A DNA stretch of 64,000 nucleotides from Christiangramia oceanisediminis (GTDB lineage: Bacteria > Bacteroidota > Bacteroidia > Flavobacteriales > Flavobacteriaceae): assembly GCF_022570735.2 (NCBI RefSeq), contig NZ_JANCNS010000003.1:248001-312000 (forward strand). Reading direction: 5' to 3'. Positions 23,166 through 32,394 of the stretch are shown one piece after another (position 1 is the first letter of the stretch; each line of letters opens with the position of its first letter). The position numbers and the translations under genes are program-made. Below the pieces are notes generated by a model. That model did not search any database and was not told the origin of the DNA. It saw nothing but the letters and a program-made list of their open reading frames with translations.

Positions 23166-23549
23166 ATGAAACTATCAGAATTTAGGAATCAGTTAAGCAG
23201 ATTGAAAGAGATCGCATTCGCACTGCCAAACGGGAACCTGGTACCGGAACATTTTCATGTTACCGAAGTTGGAAAGATCAACAAGCATTTTATCGACTGC
23301 GGGGGAACCTTGAGAGAAGAAGAAAAGATTTCTTTCCAGCTATGGGAAGAGAATGATTACAACCACCGCCTTCACCCGGAAAAACTGGTAAGTATCATTG
23401 ATCTCGCTACAGAAAAACTGGGACTTCCAGATGCCGAGATCGAGGTGGAATACCAGGGTGAAAGCATCAATAAGTTCGAGCTTGGTTTCGACGGGAAGAA
23501 CTTTTTGTTGTTGAACACTCAAACTGCCTGCCTGGCCCAGGAAAAATGA
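23166..23549 (+). CDS. DUF6428 protein of the arsenic operon
   Basis: A soluble 127-residue protein matching the DUF6428 family, which sits after arsR in many Flavobacteriia (recognised from memory). Sequence shows 'LPNGNLVPEHFHVTEVGKIN', 'HFIDCGGTLREEEKISFQLW' and 'FLLLNTQTACLAQEK'. The His pair in the first motif and the cysteines in 'FIDCGG' and 'TACLA' could form a metal or metalloid site, but no activity is known. It has its own ArsR-type operator upstream and is followed 95 bp later by the arsenate reductase gene. Confidence 0.85.
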   Translation: MKLSEFRNQLSRLKEIAFALPNGNLVPEHFHVTEVGKINKHFIDCGGTLREEEKISFQLWEENDYNHRLHPEKLVSIIDLATEKLGLPDAEIEVEYQGESINKFELGFDGKNFLLLNTQTACLAQEK

Positions 23550-23644
23550 GGTATTCCAGCTCAAAAACCCAAAGTTAAATTATCAGAACTTCAGAATTCT
23601 TCCTGTGCCCCAGGATCGGGATGCTGTTAAAAATAAATAGAAAA

Positions 23645-24262
23645 ATGACTAAAAACCTGCTATTCCCAGAACTTAAAGCAAAGCTCCAGCAATTGAATGA
23701 CTTAAACGTCCCGGAAGAACGAAAAAAGGTTTTACAGCCTTTGATCGATTATATTCAAAAAAAGAAAAATTCTGGCGAAACCATCCTTCTCAACTTCATC
23801 TGCACGCACAATTCCAGGCGCAGCCAGTTAGCGCAGGTCTGGGCACAGGCCATTTCAGCAGAATTTGGAATAGAAACCAAATGTTATTCCGGAGGCACAG
23901 AAAAAACCGCCTTTTTTGAAAATGCGATAAAAGCAGTTGACAGAGCCGGTTTCAGGATCGACCTTGAAAAAGGAGAAAATCCTAATATAAGTGTAACCTT
24001 TTCTGAGAGTGAAGATGCTTTGATCTGCTATTCCAAGGTCTATGACGCTCCTGAAAATCCGTCAGGGAATTTCGCCGCCGTCATGACCTGCTCCCATGCC
24101 GATGAGAATTGCCCTTTTATTCCGGGAGCTGAGGCCCGTATCGCCCTGGATTATCAGGATCCCAAGGAATTCGATGGCACTCCCCTGGCCTCCCAGAAAT
24201 ATGATGAACGCAGCGACCAGATCGCTTCAGAAATGATCTACGTATTTAAAAACATACACTAA
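23645..24262 (+). CDS. arsC: Thioredoxin-type arsenate reductase (LMW phosphatase fold)
   Basis: Reduces As(V) to As(III) with thioredoxin as electron source. It has 205 residues from the ATG at 23645 (an in-frame upstream start at 23621 is possible). The P-loop C-x5-R-S is 'CTHNSRRS' at Cys53-Ser60, and the redox relay pair is Cys149 and Cys156 in 'CSHADENC', the same seven-residue spacing as Cys82/Cys89 of the staphylococcal enzyme. The position of the extra P-loop cysteine (Cys15 there) is Arg58 here. An N-terminal helix of about 45 residues precedes the core and is absent from the classical enzyme. acr3 follows after 1 bp. Often annotated simply as protein-tyrosine-phosphatase. Confidence 0.88.
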   Translation: MTKNLLFPELKAKLQQLNDLNVPEERKKVLQPLIDYIQKKKNSGETILLNFICTHNSRRSQLAQVWAQAISAEFGIETKCYSGGTEKTAFFENAIKAVDRAGFRIDLEKGENPNISVTFSESEDALICYSKVYDAPENPSGNFAAVMTCSHADENCPFIPGAEARIALDYQDPKEFDGTPLASQKYDERSDQIASEMIYVFKNIH

Positions 24263-24263
24263 A

Positions 24264-25313
24264 ATGGCAAAAAAGCTGAATTTTCTTGACAAGAACCTCA
24301 CTTTATGGATCTTCCTGGCTATGGGAATTGGAGTTGGATTAGGTTACCTCTTCCCTTCAATCCCGGAAAGCATCAATTCTTATAGTAGTGGAAGCACCAA
24401 TATTCCTATAGCCATTGGCCTTATCCTGATGATGTACCCGCCACTGGCCAAGGTAAAATACAGGCTACTTCCAAAAGTGTTTAAAAATGTAAAGATTCTG
24501 AGCATTTCCCTAATTCTAAACTGGGTTATTGGGCCCTTGCTGATGTTCTTCCTGGCGATCATTTTCCTGCAGGACCATCCCGAATATATGGTTGGGCTCA
24601 TATTGATTGGCCTGGCACGCTGTATCGCCATGGTACTGGTATGGAATGACCTGGCGGAAGGTAGTAGCGAATATGGTGCTGGTCTGGTAGCTCTGAACAG
24701 TATTTTCCAGGTATTTGCCTACAGTTTTTACGCCTGGTTATTTATCACCAAACTGCCACCACTTTTTGGTTTTGAAGGTGCCATTGTGGATATTTCGATC
24801 GCGACAATTGCTGAAAGCGTAGCCATTTATTTAGGGATTCCATTTGCCATGGGAATCTTAAGCCGACTTATTCTCGTGAAATTAAAAGGAGAAAAATGGT
24901 ATGAAAACAGCTTTATTCCACGCATATCGCCAATAACCCTTATCGCTCTTCTATTTACGATCATTCTTATGTTCTCGTTGAAGGGTGAACTGATCGTGGA
25001 AATTCCTATGGACGTGGTACGAATCGCGATCCCGTTGCTTATCTATTTCAGCCTGATGTTCCTCATTAGTTTCTTTGCCAGTAAAGCACTCGGGGCTTCG
25101 TATGAAAGGAATGCTTCGATCTCCTTTACCGCTGCAGGAAACAACTTTGAGCTTGCCATTGCAGTTGCGATCGCGGTATTTGGTTTGAATAGCGGCCAGG
25201 CTTTTGCAGGGGTTATAGGCCCTCTGGTTGAAGTTCCTGCGTTGATCTTACTGGTTAGGGTGTCGTTCTGGCTTAAAAGGAAATATTATCCCAGCGCGTT
25301 CCAGTTAAAATAA
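24264..25313 (+). CDS. acr3: Acr3-type arsenite efflux permease
   Basis: Ten-helix inner-membrane transporter of 349 residues in the BART/Acr3 superfamily, exporting arsenite from the reductase step. Signatures are '[14 protein letters not shown]', '[13 protein letters not shown]' and the essential cysteine, here Cys120, in '[13 protein letters not shown]'; the second conserved region is '[21 protein letters not shown]'. It begins 1 bp after arsC, so the two are translated together. The end overlaps by 9 bp the convergent beta-barrel protein gene. Confidence 0.95.
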   Translation: MAKKLNFLDKNLTLWIFLAMGIGVGLGYLFPSIPESINSYSSGSTNIPIAIGLILMMYPPLAKVKYRLLPKVFKNVKILSISLILNWVIGPLLMFFLAIIFLQDHPEYMVGLILIGLARCIAMVLVWNDLAEGSSEYGAGLVALNSIFQVFAYSFYAWLFITKLPPLFGFEGAIVDISIATIAESVAIYLGIPFAMGILSRLILVKLKGEKWYENSFIPRISPITLIALLFTIILMFSLKGELIVEIPMDVVRIAIPLLIYFSLMFLISFFASKALGASYERNASISFTAAGNNFELAIAVAIAVFGLNSGQAFAGVIGPLVEVPALILLVRVSFWLKRKYYPSAFQLK

Positions 25314-25943
25314 ATAGCTAAGACCAAAATAAATGCTGCTTAGATTCAGGGTGAAATTGAAGTAATCGTTAGAGCCATCTGGCCTGTCATCCTGATTAAT
25401 GTCCCTGTGTGAATATTGAAGGATGCCCAGTCTGGCATTCAGTAGAAATCTATTTGATAACTGGTAGCTTAATCCGGGCTGTATGGCAGCAGAATAACTG
25501 TTCACGGTCCTTTCTGTACAATTGATACAGGTTTCTGATTCGTTACTACTCCACTGGCGACTATATTCCAGGGAACCTGTAAAATTAAGGGCAAACGATC
25601 TGGAAATAGGCAGGTATTTCTTTAAATAAGGAGCTATTAAAAAAACATGTCCATTATATTCTGAATAAGAGCTCGTTCTGACACTTTTATCATAAGCATA
25701 ACTGTAACCGGTTAGCATACCTAAGGCCAGGTTATCACTAATAAAATAGCCTGCTTCGGGCCTGATGGAAAATGCAAAGCTTCTGCTTTCTGAAGACTGA
25801 CTTTCTGAACGATTCCCACTGGCATTAACATATCCTCCCATAATCCAGGACCCTTCCTGGATCAGGAATTTCTCGGAATCGGTTTGGGCATTAAGGCATA
25901 GGCTAAAAAATACGAGGAAAAAAAGGGAAAGATTGAATTTCAT
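25305..25943 (-). CDS. Outer-membrane beta-barrel protein
   Basis: A 212-residue exported protein (signal '[20 protein letters not shown]') composed of alternating amphipathic strands such as '[20 protein letters not shown]', '[15 protein letters not shown]' and a C-terminal '[11 protein letters not shown]' ending in Phe. This is the layout of small eight- to ten-strand OmpA/OmpX-like barrels. A Cys pair 'CINC' sits in a likely external loop. It has a good promoter of its own at 25982-26012. The gene is convergent with acr3 and unlikely to belong to the arsenic operon. Function is unknown. Confidence 0.85.
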   Translation of the reverse strand: MKFNLSLFFLVFFSLCLNAQTDSEKFLIQEGSWIMGGYVNASGNRSESQSSESRSFAFSIRPEAGYFISDNLALGMLTGYSYAYDKSVRTSSYSEYNGHVFLIAPYLKKYLPISRSFALNFTGSLEYSRQWSSNESETCINCTERTVNSYSAAIQPGLSYQLSNRFLLNARLGILQYSHRDINQDDRPDGSNDYFNFTLNLSSIYFGLSYLF

Positions 25944-25981
25944 AAACTGGCTTTAGAACACAAGGATAGGAAAATTCAGCC

Positions 25982-26011
25982 CAAAATTATAACTGTTAGG
26001 TATAAAATCAA
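25982..26011 (-). promoter_or_regulatory. Promoter of the beta-barrel protein gene
   Basis: Minus strand: TTG (26011-26009), 19 bp, then TAATTTTG (25989-25982), an exact -7 box. Predicted transcription start is near 25975, about 30 nt before the ATG. Confidence 0.6.
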
Positions 26012-26045
26012 CTGTTTTTCTTTTACAAAACTAATTACCAGCTAT

Positions 26046-26534
26046 TTAATCATTCGCCAGTTCCAGTAGTTCATTCATGTCAAGCCGCCGCGTATACATC
26101 TGTATCTCTCCATCGCTCGTTTTTGGCCAGTTCTCCTTAGGCTTGTCCCAGTACAATTCGATCCCATTTCCATCCGGATCGTCCAGGTACAGGGCTTCTG
26201 AAACACCATGATCTGCAGCGCCGGTGAGTGGATAGCCTTTTTTCTGAAGTCGTCTAAAGATCCTTGCCAAATCTATTCGTTCTGGATATAATATTGCAGC
26301 ATGGAAAAGCCCCACTCCATCCTTCGAAGCTCTGCCCGCTCCAGCCGAATTCCAGGTATTCAGAGCGATGTGATGGTGATAACCGCCAGCAGAAAGAAAT
26401 ACGGCAGAATCTCCCATTCGCTGGGTAATTTTAAATCCCAGCAGATCCCTGTAAAATTCCAGGCTTTTCTCAATGTTGGAAACTTTCAGGTGAACATGGC
26501 CGATCCTGGTTTTTGCGGGCAATTTATAATCCAT
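26046..26534 (-). CDS. VOC-family (glyoxalase/extradiol dioxygenase fold) protein
   Basis: A 162-residue metalloprotein with two beta-alpha-beta-beta-beta modules. The first opens 'RIGHVHLKVSNIEKSLEFYR' and contains 'GYHHHIALNTW'; the second includes 'HGVSEALYLDDPDGNGIELY', the usual VOC ending with a metal-binding Glu. Metal ligands are probably a His in each module and that Glu. It resembles the CatE/YwbC-like dioxygenases but the substrate is not predictable. It is divergent from the SRPBCC gene, separated by 48 bp. Confidence 0.88.
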   Translation of the reverse strand: MDYKLPAKTRIGHVHLKVSNIEKSLEFYRDLLGFKITQRMGDSAVFLSAGGYHHHIALNTWNSAGAGRASKDGVGLFHAAILYPERIDLARIFRRLQKKGYPLTGAADHGVSEALYLDDPDGNGIELYWDKPKENWPKTSDGEIQMYTRRLDMNELLELAND

Positions 26535-26582
26535 AAGCTAGCGTTTTTCAGTAAATTTAATAAGAATTAAATCATTGAAGCG

Positions 26583-27077
26583 ATGGAAACACAGGTAGAC
26601 TGGAGCCGGTTCGAAGTAAAAATGCCGCTCGATTTCGACGAAATTAAGATAAGGGAACATTGGTTAACTCAGGAAAACCTGGAAAAATGGTTCCTCAGAA
26701 AGGCTGAGTTTACAAACAAAGATGGTGAACCTAGGAATCGTAGTGAAAAGATTCAACCGGGTGACTCCTATAAATGGCAATGGCATGGCTGGCCCGAAAC
26801 TATTGAAGAACAGGGACTGGTCCTGGAACCACATAAAGGTGAATTCTTAAGATTCGTATTTGGAAAAGCTGGAATTGTGGGACTTAGTATGTTTTGGGAG
26901 CAGGAAGAAAATATTATAAAGCTGGTACAGGAACAAATTCCACAGGATGAGCAATCCAGGATGAATTTTTATGTGGGCTGTAAAACGGGCTGGACTTTTT
27001 ATATGTTGAATTTGAAATCTATACTCTTAAATGGCCCGGACCTGCGGAATAAGAATAGTGAACTTCAAATGGATTAA
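26583..27077 (+). CDS. SRPBCC (START/AHSA1-like) domain protein
   Basis: A cytosolic 164-residue protein resembling the AHSA1 branch of the SRPBCC superfamily: an opening 'FDEIKIREHWLTQENLEKWF', a central 'GDSYKWQWHGWPETIEEQG' and a C-terminal long helix 'KTGWTFYMLNLKSILLNG'. The fold forms a hydrophobic ligand pocket; the ligand is unknown. No operon partner is clear. Confidence 0.85.
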   Translation: METQVDWSRFEVKMPLDFDEIKIREHWLTQENLEKWFLRKAEFTNKDGEPRNRSEKIQPGDSYKWQWHGWPETIEEQGLVLEPHKGEFLRFVFGKAGIVGLSMFWEQEENIIKLVQEQIPQDEQSRMNFYVGCKTGWTFYMLNLKSILLNGPDLRNKNSELQMD

Positions 27078-27165
27078 GCTAATTTAACGTTAGTTTACCA
27101 AACTCAATAGTCCAGGCTACAGGTCAAAATAGTAGTTTTAATTTCCGAAATCTAAACCAGTATAG

Positions 27166-28452
27166 ATGAAAAAGTTTCTTGCCATAATCGCTGTTCTTTT
27201 TCTTGTTTTGATCATCCTTATTTACTGGTCGGCTTCCAGCACCGATAAGAAATTCGTAACCTGTAGTATTGAAAATATCGAGGATGTTGAAAAAATAGAT
27301 TTCCGGGAGCATGATTCTGTCCTGGTAGCGGCGAGCACTCTCTACGAGGGCGACCTCATCAAAAGGCTTATGCAGGGCGAGAATTACCGGAAAGCCTGGT
27401 CGACTCCGGTTCAGGTTCCTATCGCTTTCCTTGATACTTTAAAAGGCGGTTTAAAGATCAAGGACGAAGGTGGAGGAATGCAAACCCAGTCACTTGAACT
27501 GGAAGGCGAGAATGATATTAAATACACCCTAAGAAGCGTTGCCAAGGATCCAAAAAAGCTCATCCCTGAAATTGCCGAAAAACTGGGACTTGAAAATATC
27601 GTTGTAGACGGAATTTCAGGTCAGCATCCGTACGCCGCCATGCTGGTAGCCGAATTAGCTGAAACAGCCCAGGTCCTGCATACGCATCCCCAGGTCTATT
27701 TTATTCCGAAGCAGGAGCGTCTTGGTGATCTTAACAATAAATACGGAAACAGGCTCTACCTGCTAGAATACGAACTCAAAAGCGACGGGAACTGGACCAA
27801 TCTTGAAGATATCGACGAAATTATTGATACCGATAACCTGCAGGAATTGAAGCTGCAAAAAGGTTCAAGCCTGAGTCTGGACAACGAAATGCTCATAAGA
27901 ACCCGGCTTTTCGATATGCTGATCGGCGACTGGGACAGGCATGCCAAACAATGGGGCTGGGCCATTCAGAAAAAGAAGGATCGTTATAAGGCCATTCCTA
28001 TTCCTGGCGATCGCGACAATGCATTCTTCAAGCTAACCGGACTGGTACCTTCCATCATAACCAACAAAAATATCGAACCCGAGATCAGGCCTTTCGAAGA
28101 AGATATCGATCATATGCCCGGGCTGGTCTACCCCAATGATCGGTACTTTCTGCTTAAGGTTCCCAAAGAGACCTTCATTCGGCAGGCTGAAATTCTTCAG
28201 CAAAATATGACCGAAGAAAAGATAAGGGAGGCCTTTATGGTATGGCCAAAAGCCATCGCTGAACTGGACCAGGAGGAGATCACCGAAAAACTGCTTGCCA
28301 GGAAAGCGAAACTTCCTGAATATGCCAGTTCATTCTACCAGATCATCCAGGAACAGGGCGAATTAACTGAACCGATGAAGGGTTCAGAAGATATCGATAT
28401 CCCTGAAGGCCTGCTTCGCTGTTTTGAATGCCTTGAAAACAGCGAAAATTAA
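27166..28452 (+). CDS. Membrane-anchored kinase-like protein (FAM20/HipA-type signature)
   Basis: A 428-residue protein with one N-terminal membrane helix (residues 4-22), so the rest faces the periplasm or is surface-exposed. I do not know a named family, but the pattern suggests an atypical protein/sugar kinase fold: a glycine-rich turn 'DEGGGMQTQSLEL' (100-112) followed by a strand 'DIKYTLRSVAKD', a middle segment 'SGQHPYAAMLVAELA', a catalytic-loop-like 'LIGDWDRHAKQWGW' (252-265) and a DFG-like metal site 'PGDRDNAFFK' (280-289). The order and the I-G-x-x-D-R-H string recall FAM20 secreted kinases. The C-terminal third is helical. A pseudokinase or unrelated fold cannot be excluded. Neighbours give no substrate. 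Confidence 0.75.
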   Translation: MKKFLAIIAVLFLVLIILIYWSASSTDKKFVTCSIENIEDVEKIDFREHDSVLVAASTLYEGDLIKRLMQGENYRKAWSTPVQVPIAFLDTLKGGLKIKDEGGGMQTQSLELEGENDIKYTLRSVAKDPKKLIPEIAEKLGLENIVVDGISGQHPYAAMLVAELAETAQVLHTHPQVYFIPKQERLGDLNNKYGNRLYLLEYELKSDGNWTNLEDIDEIIDTDNLQELKLQKGSSLSLDNEMLIRTRLFDMLIGDWDRHAKQWGWAIQKKKDRYKAIPIPGDRDNAFFKLTGLVPSIITNKNIEPEIRPFEEDIDHMPGLVYPNDRYFLLKVPKETFIRQAEILQQNMTEEKIREAFMVWPKAIAELDQEEITEKLLARKAKLPEYASSFYQIIQEQGELTEPMKGSEDIDIPEGLLRCFECLENSEN

Positions 28453-28453
28453 A

Positions 28454-30490
28454 CTATTCCTTATTTCTGAACTTTTCAAACCAGGCCAGCGTATGCGCGA
28501 TCTTGGTGATCAGGTTGCTGGGTCTGGCGGCGATCCCGTGTGAAGCTTCAGGTATTTCCACTAAAACAGTTTCAATTTTACGCAATTTAAGGGCATGGTA
28601 TAATTGTTTGGCTTCGCTTGGCGGAGTTCTAAGATCGTCCATTCCTACCATGACCATGGTAGGCGTTTCCACATTCCCCACAAGGGATAAAGGCGAAAAC
28701 TTCCAGTAACCTTCAAAGTTCTCCCATGGCTGACCGGGATAACGCGAATCGGCGTATCCATAATAATTATCGGCTACCAGGGTTTTACTGATCCAGTTCA
28801 CAACTGGCTTGGCAACCACGGCAGCGGCAAATCGATCGGTTTTTCCAATGATCCAGGCGGTCATGATCCCACCAGCACTCCCGCCGGTCACGAAGAGTTC
28901 TTCGGTATCTACATATCCTTTCTGGATCACGGCATCGACCCCATCCATCACATCATCATAATCCTCCCCGGGATAGTTGTTATACAGCAGGTTCCCAAAT
29001 TCTTCCCCATAACTGGTACTACCCCTTGGATTTGGATAAAATACCACATAACCTTTTGAAGCGTACAGCTGCATTTCTGCCGAAAAATGCGGGCCGTAAT
29101 TCAGAATTGGTCCACCATGATTTTCTACCAGCAGCGGGTACTTCTTATTCTCATCGAAATCTGGGGGATAAACGATCCAGCCCTGTATATCCCGGTCATC
29201 TACTGTAGATTTATACCAGATCTCCTCTACCCTGCCCAGTTTTCGGTGGGTAAGCAGGTCTTTGTTCAAATCGGTAAGTACCTGCGGAGCATCATCCTTG
29301 CGCTCAATGACCGCAACATCTGCCGGCCTGTCTGGCCTGCTGATGGTATAGGCGATATCCCTGTCTTCAGAAACCGAATAGCTACCACTTGCATAAGGCC
29401 TTCCCAGGCTGGTTCCTCCCACATTTGAAACGATATCCCTGGTCTTTCCGTTCAGGTCTATATAGGCGATCTTGGTCACTCCCAGGTCGTTGTACATGAA
29501 ATACAGGCCTTTGCCATTCGCGGCCCAGGTTGGGTTTGAAATACTTCGGTCAAGATCAGTAGAGATCACTCTCTTGTTGCTTCCGTCTATATTCATTACC
29601 TGGAGCTGGTCTACCTGGTACGCCTGCACTTTGTCCTGGAAACCCAGGTAAGCGATGTATTTTCCATCTGGAGACACGGCTGGGGCAAAATCGGGACCGC
29701 TTCTTTCTGTGAGTTGCTCAATTTGACCACTGTGAACATTCACTGAATAGATCTCGCTATTTCTAAAGTCGTATTCCCAGTCTTCATTTCGGTTAGCCGA
29801 AAAGTAGATCTTGCTTCCGTTAGGCGCCCAGGAGAGACTTCCATTGTGATTAAAATCACCGCTTGTAAGTTGCCTCGCCGTACCGCCTTCTGAAGGTATC
29901 GTGAAAATATGATCGAATCCTGGTTTGATATACCCGCTCCCGTCTGATTCATGTTTTAAACGATCGGTGATTCTCGGGGATTTTGCCCACTCAGCGTTTT
30001 CAGGCTTTTCGGGCATTTTGGCGATTACCGGTGCCTTCGCGTTCACTTTCATACTGAAGGCGATCTGCCCCCCATCAGGCGACCATTCGAGGTTAGACGG
30101 ACTGTTTTCCAGTTGGGTAAGCCTGGCGATCGCACCGGTTTCAGTCCAGTACAAATAGATCTCACTGCCTTCATCGGTTGAACTCACAAAAGCGATGCGA
30201 TCTCCCGAAGGTGACCAGCGGGCGTTACTTTCGCTCACTTCCCTACTGCTTAATTTGTGATGAATAGAAGGATCTTTCACTCCAAGTATCCATAGATTTC
30301 CTTTGGAACGGTCTTTCATAATATCGAAGCCCGTTCTCCGGTAAACCACATATTCCCCATCTGGTGAAATTTGAGGATCGGCGGTGTACTCAAGTTGAAA
30401 TACATCCAGGTAATCAAAATTCTGGGTATTTTGAGCGGAAGCCTTTATAAAAAATAGAATAAGAATTGCGGACAGCAGGTATCTTTTCAT
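28454..30490 (-). CDS. S9 prolyl-oligopeptidase-family peptidase (secreted)
   Basis: Exported serine peptidase of 678 residues (signal ends 'ILFFIKASAQ'). Residues ~25-430 form a WD40-like beta-propeller ('DPQISPDGEYVVYRR', 'RWSPSGDRIAFVSS', 'EWSPDGGQIAFSM'). The C-terminal alpha/beta-hydrolase domain carries the triad: Ser in 'VTGGSAGGIMTAWI', Asp in 'MVGMDDLRTPPSEA', His in 'EASHGIAARPS'. The layout is that of acylaminoacyl/dipeptidyl peptidases that take peptides from the periplasm or surroundings. It is divergent from the esterase gene and ends 1 bp from the kinase-like gene's stop. Substrate specificity is unknown. Confidence 0.93.
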   Translation of the reverse strand: MKRYLLSAILILFFIKASAQNTQNFDYLDVFQLEYTADPQISPDGEYVVYRRTGFDIMKDRSKGNLWILGVKDPSIHHKLSSREVSESNARWSPSGDRIAFVSSTDEGSEIYLYWTETGAIARLTQLENSPSNLEWSPDGGQIAFSMKVNAKAPVIAKMPEKPENAEWAKSPRITDRLKHESDGSGYIKPGFDHIFTIPSEGGTARQLTSGDFNHNGSLSWAPNGSKIYFSANRNEDWEYDFRNSEIYSVNVHSGQIEQLTERSGPDFAPAVSPDGKYIAYLGFQDKVQAYQVDQLQVMNIDGSNKRVISTDLDRSISNPTWAANGKGLYFMYNDLGVTKIAYIDLNGKTRDIVSNVGGTSLGRPYASGSYSVSEDRDIAYTISRPDRPADVAVIERKDDAPQVLTDLNKDLLTHRKLGRVEEIWYKSTVDDRDIQGWIVYPPDFDENKKYPLLVENHGGPILNYGPHFSAEMQLYASKGYVVFYPNPRGSTSYGEEFGNLLYNNYPGEDYDDVMDGVDAVIQKGYVDTEELFVTGGSAGGIMTAWIIGKTDRFAAAVVAKPVVNWISKTLVADNYYGYADSRYPGQPWENFEGYWKFSPLSLVGNVETPTMVMVGMDDLRTPPSEAKQLYHALKLRKIETVLVEIPEASHGIAARPSNLITKIAHTLAWFEKFRNKE

Positions 30491-30561
30491 AGGACTGAAA
30501 AATTAGAATTGAGGTCAGTTTTTATTAGAAATTCTCCAAATTGCCTATAAATAACGGGGAT

Positions 30562-30594
30562 TTTGAGATATAATCAAAGTAAAGCTTATTTTTG
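30562..30594 (+). promoter_or_regulatory. Promoter of the esterase gene cluster
   Basis: TTTG at 30562-30565, 21 bp, then TATTTTTG at 30587-30594 (exact -7 box). The in-frame TTG at 30592 lies in this box, so the ATG at 30619 is the real start. Confidence 0.6.
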
Positions 30595-30618
30595 GAAAAC
30601 CGCTATAATTTGAATTTC

Positions 30619-31437
30619 ATGAAAATCAGGTTACTTTTCCTGTTCACATTTTACTTGATCACTTTCAATCTCCAATCTCAAAGCACAGCCTCGGCTCAGG
30701 TGTCAGGCTTTCAGATTGAAGCACCTCAGCTGGATACTCTTAAGAAGATCTGGATCTACCTTCCTAAGACCTATAAAACTTCGAAAAAAAGATACCCGGT
30801 CATCTATATGCATGATGCCCAGAACCTGTTTGACAGGGAAACTTCGTTCGTGGGTGAATGGGAGATTGATGAAACTTTGGACAGCCTTGAAATACCAGAA
30901 GCTATTATCGTCGGGATCGAGCATGGCGGTGAAAAAAGGTTGGATGAACTCACTCCTTTTCCGAATGAAAAATACGGTGGCGGTAAGGGAGACAGCTATC
31001 TCGAATTTTTAACCCAAAATTTGAAGCCTCATATAGATAGTACTTATAGAACTAAAGCAGATATTCAAAATACCGGTATTTTTGGTTCTTCACTTGGCGG
31101 ACTTATTTCGTTCTATGCCTTACTGAAGTATCCTGAAACCTTCGGGATGGCCGGCATCTACTCTCCTTCTTTCTGGTTTACTGAAAAGATCTATGAATAT
31201 GCCAGGGAAAAGAAATTGAATACGAATGCCAGAATCTCTTTCCTGGTAGGTACCGAAGAATCTGAAGAAATGATTCCGGATATGAAGCGGATGATTGAGC
31301 TTCTAACTGCCAGGGGAATGAAAGCAGAAAATTTTCAGGCAGTTTATGTGGAAGGAGGCAAACATAATGAAGCGCTTTGGCGGCAAAATTTTGCTAAAAC
31401 ATATTTATGGCTCATAAACAATAAATCTTTGGAATAA
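30619..31437 (+). CDS. Secreted alpha/beta-hydrolase (Fes/IroE-like esterase)
   Basis: A 272-residue exported esterase (signal 'MKIRLLFLFTFYLITFNLQSQ'). The 'putative esterase' family pattern is clear: 'KIWIYLPKTYKTSKKRYPVI', 'YMHDAQNLFD', nucleophile Ser in 'GIFGSSLGGLISFYALLKYP' and a C-terminal His in 'VEGGKHNEALWRQNF'; the acid is probably in 'FLVGTEESEE'. Relatives cleave esters including siderophores, but no siderophore gene is adjacent, so a general carboxylesterase is as likely. The stop and the next gene's ATG overlap by one base. Confidence 0.88.
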   Translation: MKIRLLFLFTFYLITFNLQSQSTASAQVSGFQIEAPQLDTLKKIWIYLPKTYKTSKKRYPVIYMHDAQNLFDRETSFVGEWEIDETLDSLEIPEAIIVGIEHGGEKRLDELTPFPNEKYGGGKGDSYLEFLTQNLKPHIDSTYRTKADIQNTGIFGSSLGGLISFYALLKYPETFGMAGIYSPSFWFTEKIYEYAREKKLNTNARISFLVGTEESEEMIPDMKRMIELLTARGMKAENFQAVYVEGGKHNEALWRQNFAKTYLWLINNKSLE

Positions 31438-31928
31438 TGAAACATGTTATCTTTTCGATCATTTGCCTGATCTCTTTTATGTCAATGGCCCAGGTTAATA
31501 GCGATTCCGAAATTTTCAAACAATTGAAATCAAGGGACAGCCTGTTATTCGATCGTGGTTTTAACCTTTGTAAGATCAATGAATTCGAAGACATCATAAG
31601 CGAGGACCTGGAATTTTTCCACGACCAGGGTGGCTTAACCACCAATAAAATAGATTTCCTCAAGAACGTTAGAAATAATATTTGCTCTAATCCAGATATG
31701 AAACCAATCAGGAAACTGGTACCTGGAAGCCTGGAAGTCTTTCCGCTTTATGATAATGGCGAGTTATACGGGGCCATACAAAAAGGAATACATGATTTTT
31801 ATATCCAGGAACCCGAAAAGGAACTATATAAAACAAGTTCTGCCAAATTCACGCATGTATGGGTCCGGGATAACGACAAATGGATGCTGAAACGCGTGTT
31901 AAGCTACGATCATCATAGTCCGGAATAA
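31437..31928 (+). CDS. Exported NTF2/SnoaL-like (DUF4440) protein
   Basis: A 163-residue protein with signal 'MKHVIFSIICLISFMSMAQ'. The cone-shaped NTF2-like fold is indicated by 'EFEDIISEDLEFFHDQGG', 'VRNNICSNPDMKPIRKLVPG' and the terminal 'FTHVWVRDNDKWMLKRVLSY'. Such domains bind small molecules or act as isomerases; no catalytic residues can be named. Start and stop touch both neighbours (1-bp overlap upstream, 1-bp gap downstream), so esterase, this gene and the cupin form one operon. Confidence 0.85.
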   Translation: MKHVIFSIICLISFMSMAQVNSDSEIFKQLKSRDSLLFDRGFNLCKINEFEDIISEDLEFFHDQGGLTTNKIDFLKNVRNNICSNPDMKPIRKLVPGSLEVFPLYDNGELYGAIQKGIHDFYIQEPEKELYKTSSAKFTHVWVRDNDKWMLKRVLSYDHHSPE

Positions 31929-31929
31929 T

Positions 31930-32289
31930 ATGGAAAAAGTAAATATTGCAGAAAAATTTGAAAAATTCTCCGACCATTGGAATCCCCGCATAGTTGGAGA
32001 ACTGAATGGCCAGCAGGTGAAACTGTCCAGGCTAAAAGGCGAATTCGTATGGCATTCCCATGAACATGAAGATGAATTGTTCTGGGTGGTGAAGGGAAGC
32101 TTGAAGATCGATTTTCGCGACCGTACGGTGGTTTTGAACGAAAACGAATTCCTCGTTGTGCCACGCGGAGTTGAACATAAGCCTATTGCTGAAGAGGAAG
32201 TCCTGGTAATGCTTTTCGAGCCCGCCTCAACACTACATACCGGAAAGGAAAAACATCAGCTTACCAATAATCAACAGCAGAAGATTTAA
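31930..32289 (+). CDS. Cupin-domain protein
   Basis: A cytosolic single-cupin protein of 119 residues. Motif 1 is 'FVWHSHEHEDELFWVVKG' with His, His, Glu metal ligands, and motif 2 is 'VVPRGVEHKPIAEEE' with the fourth His. Small cupins of this kind act as isomerases, dioxygenases or sensors; the substrate is unknown. It ends the esterase operon and is followed by a 105-bp spacer. Confidence 0.88.
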   Translation: MEKVNIAEKFEKFSDHWNPRIVGELNGQQVKLSRLKGEFVWHSHEHEDELFWVVKGSLKIDFRDRTVVLNENEFLVVPRGVEHKPIAEEEVLVMLFEPASTLHTGKEKHQLTNNQQQKI

Positions 32290-32394
32290 AATTTTCAGGT
32301 CGTGCCTTAAACAAGCTCCTAAAGGTCATTTTTTGTATATTTAATTGGTTTTCAAACACCACTATAAATTACCTAACCAAAAAAATTACAAAAG

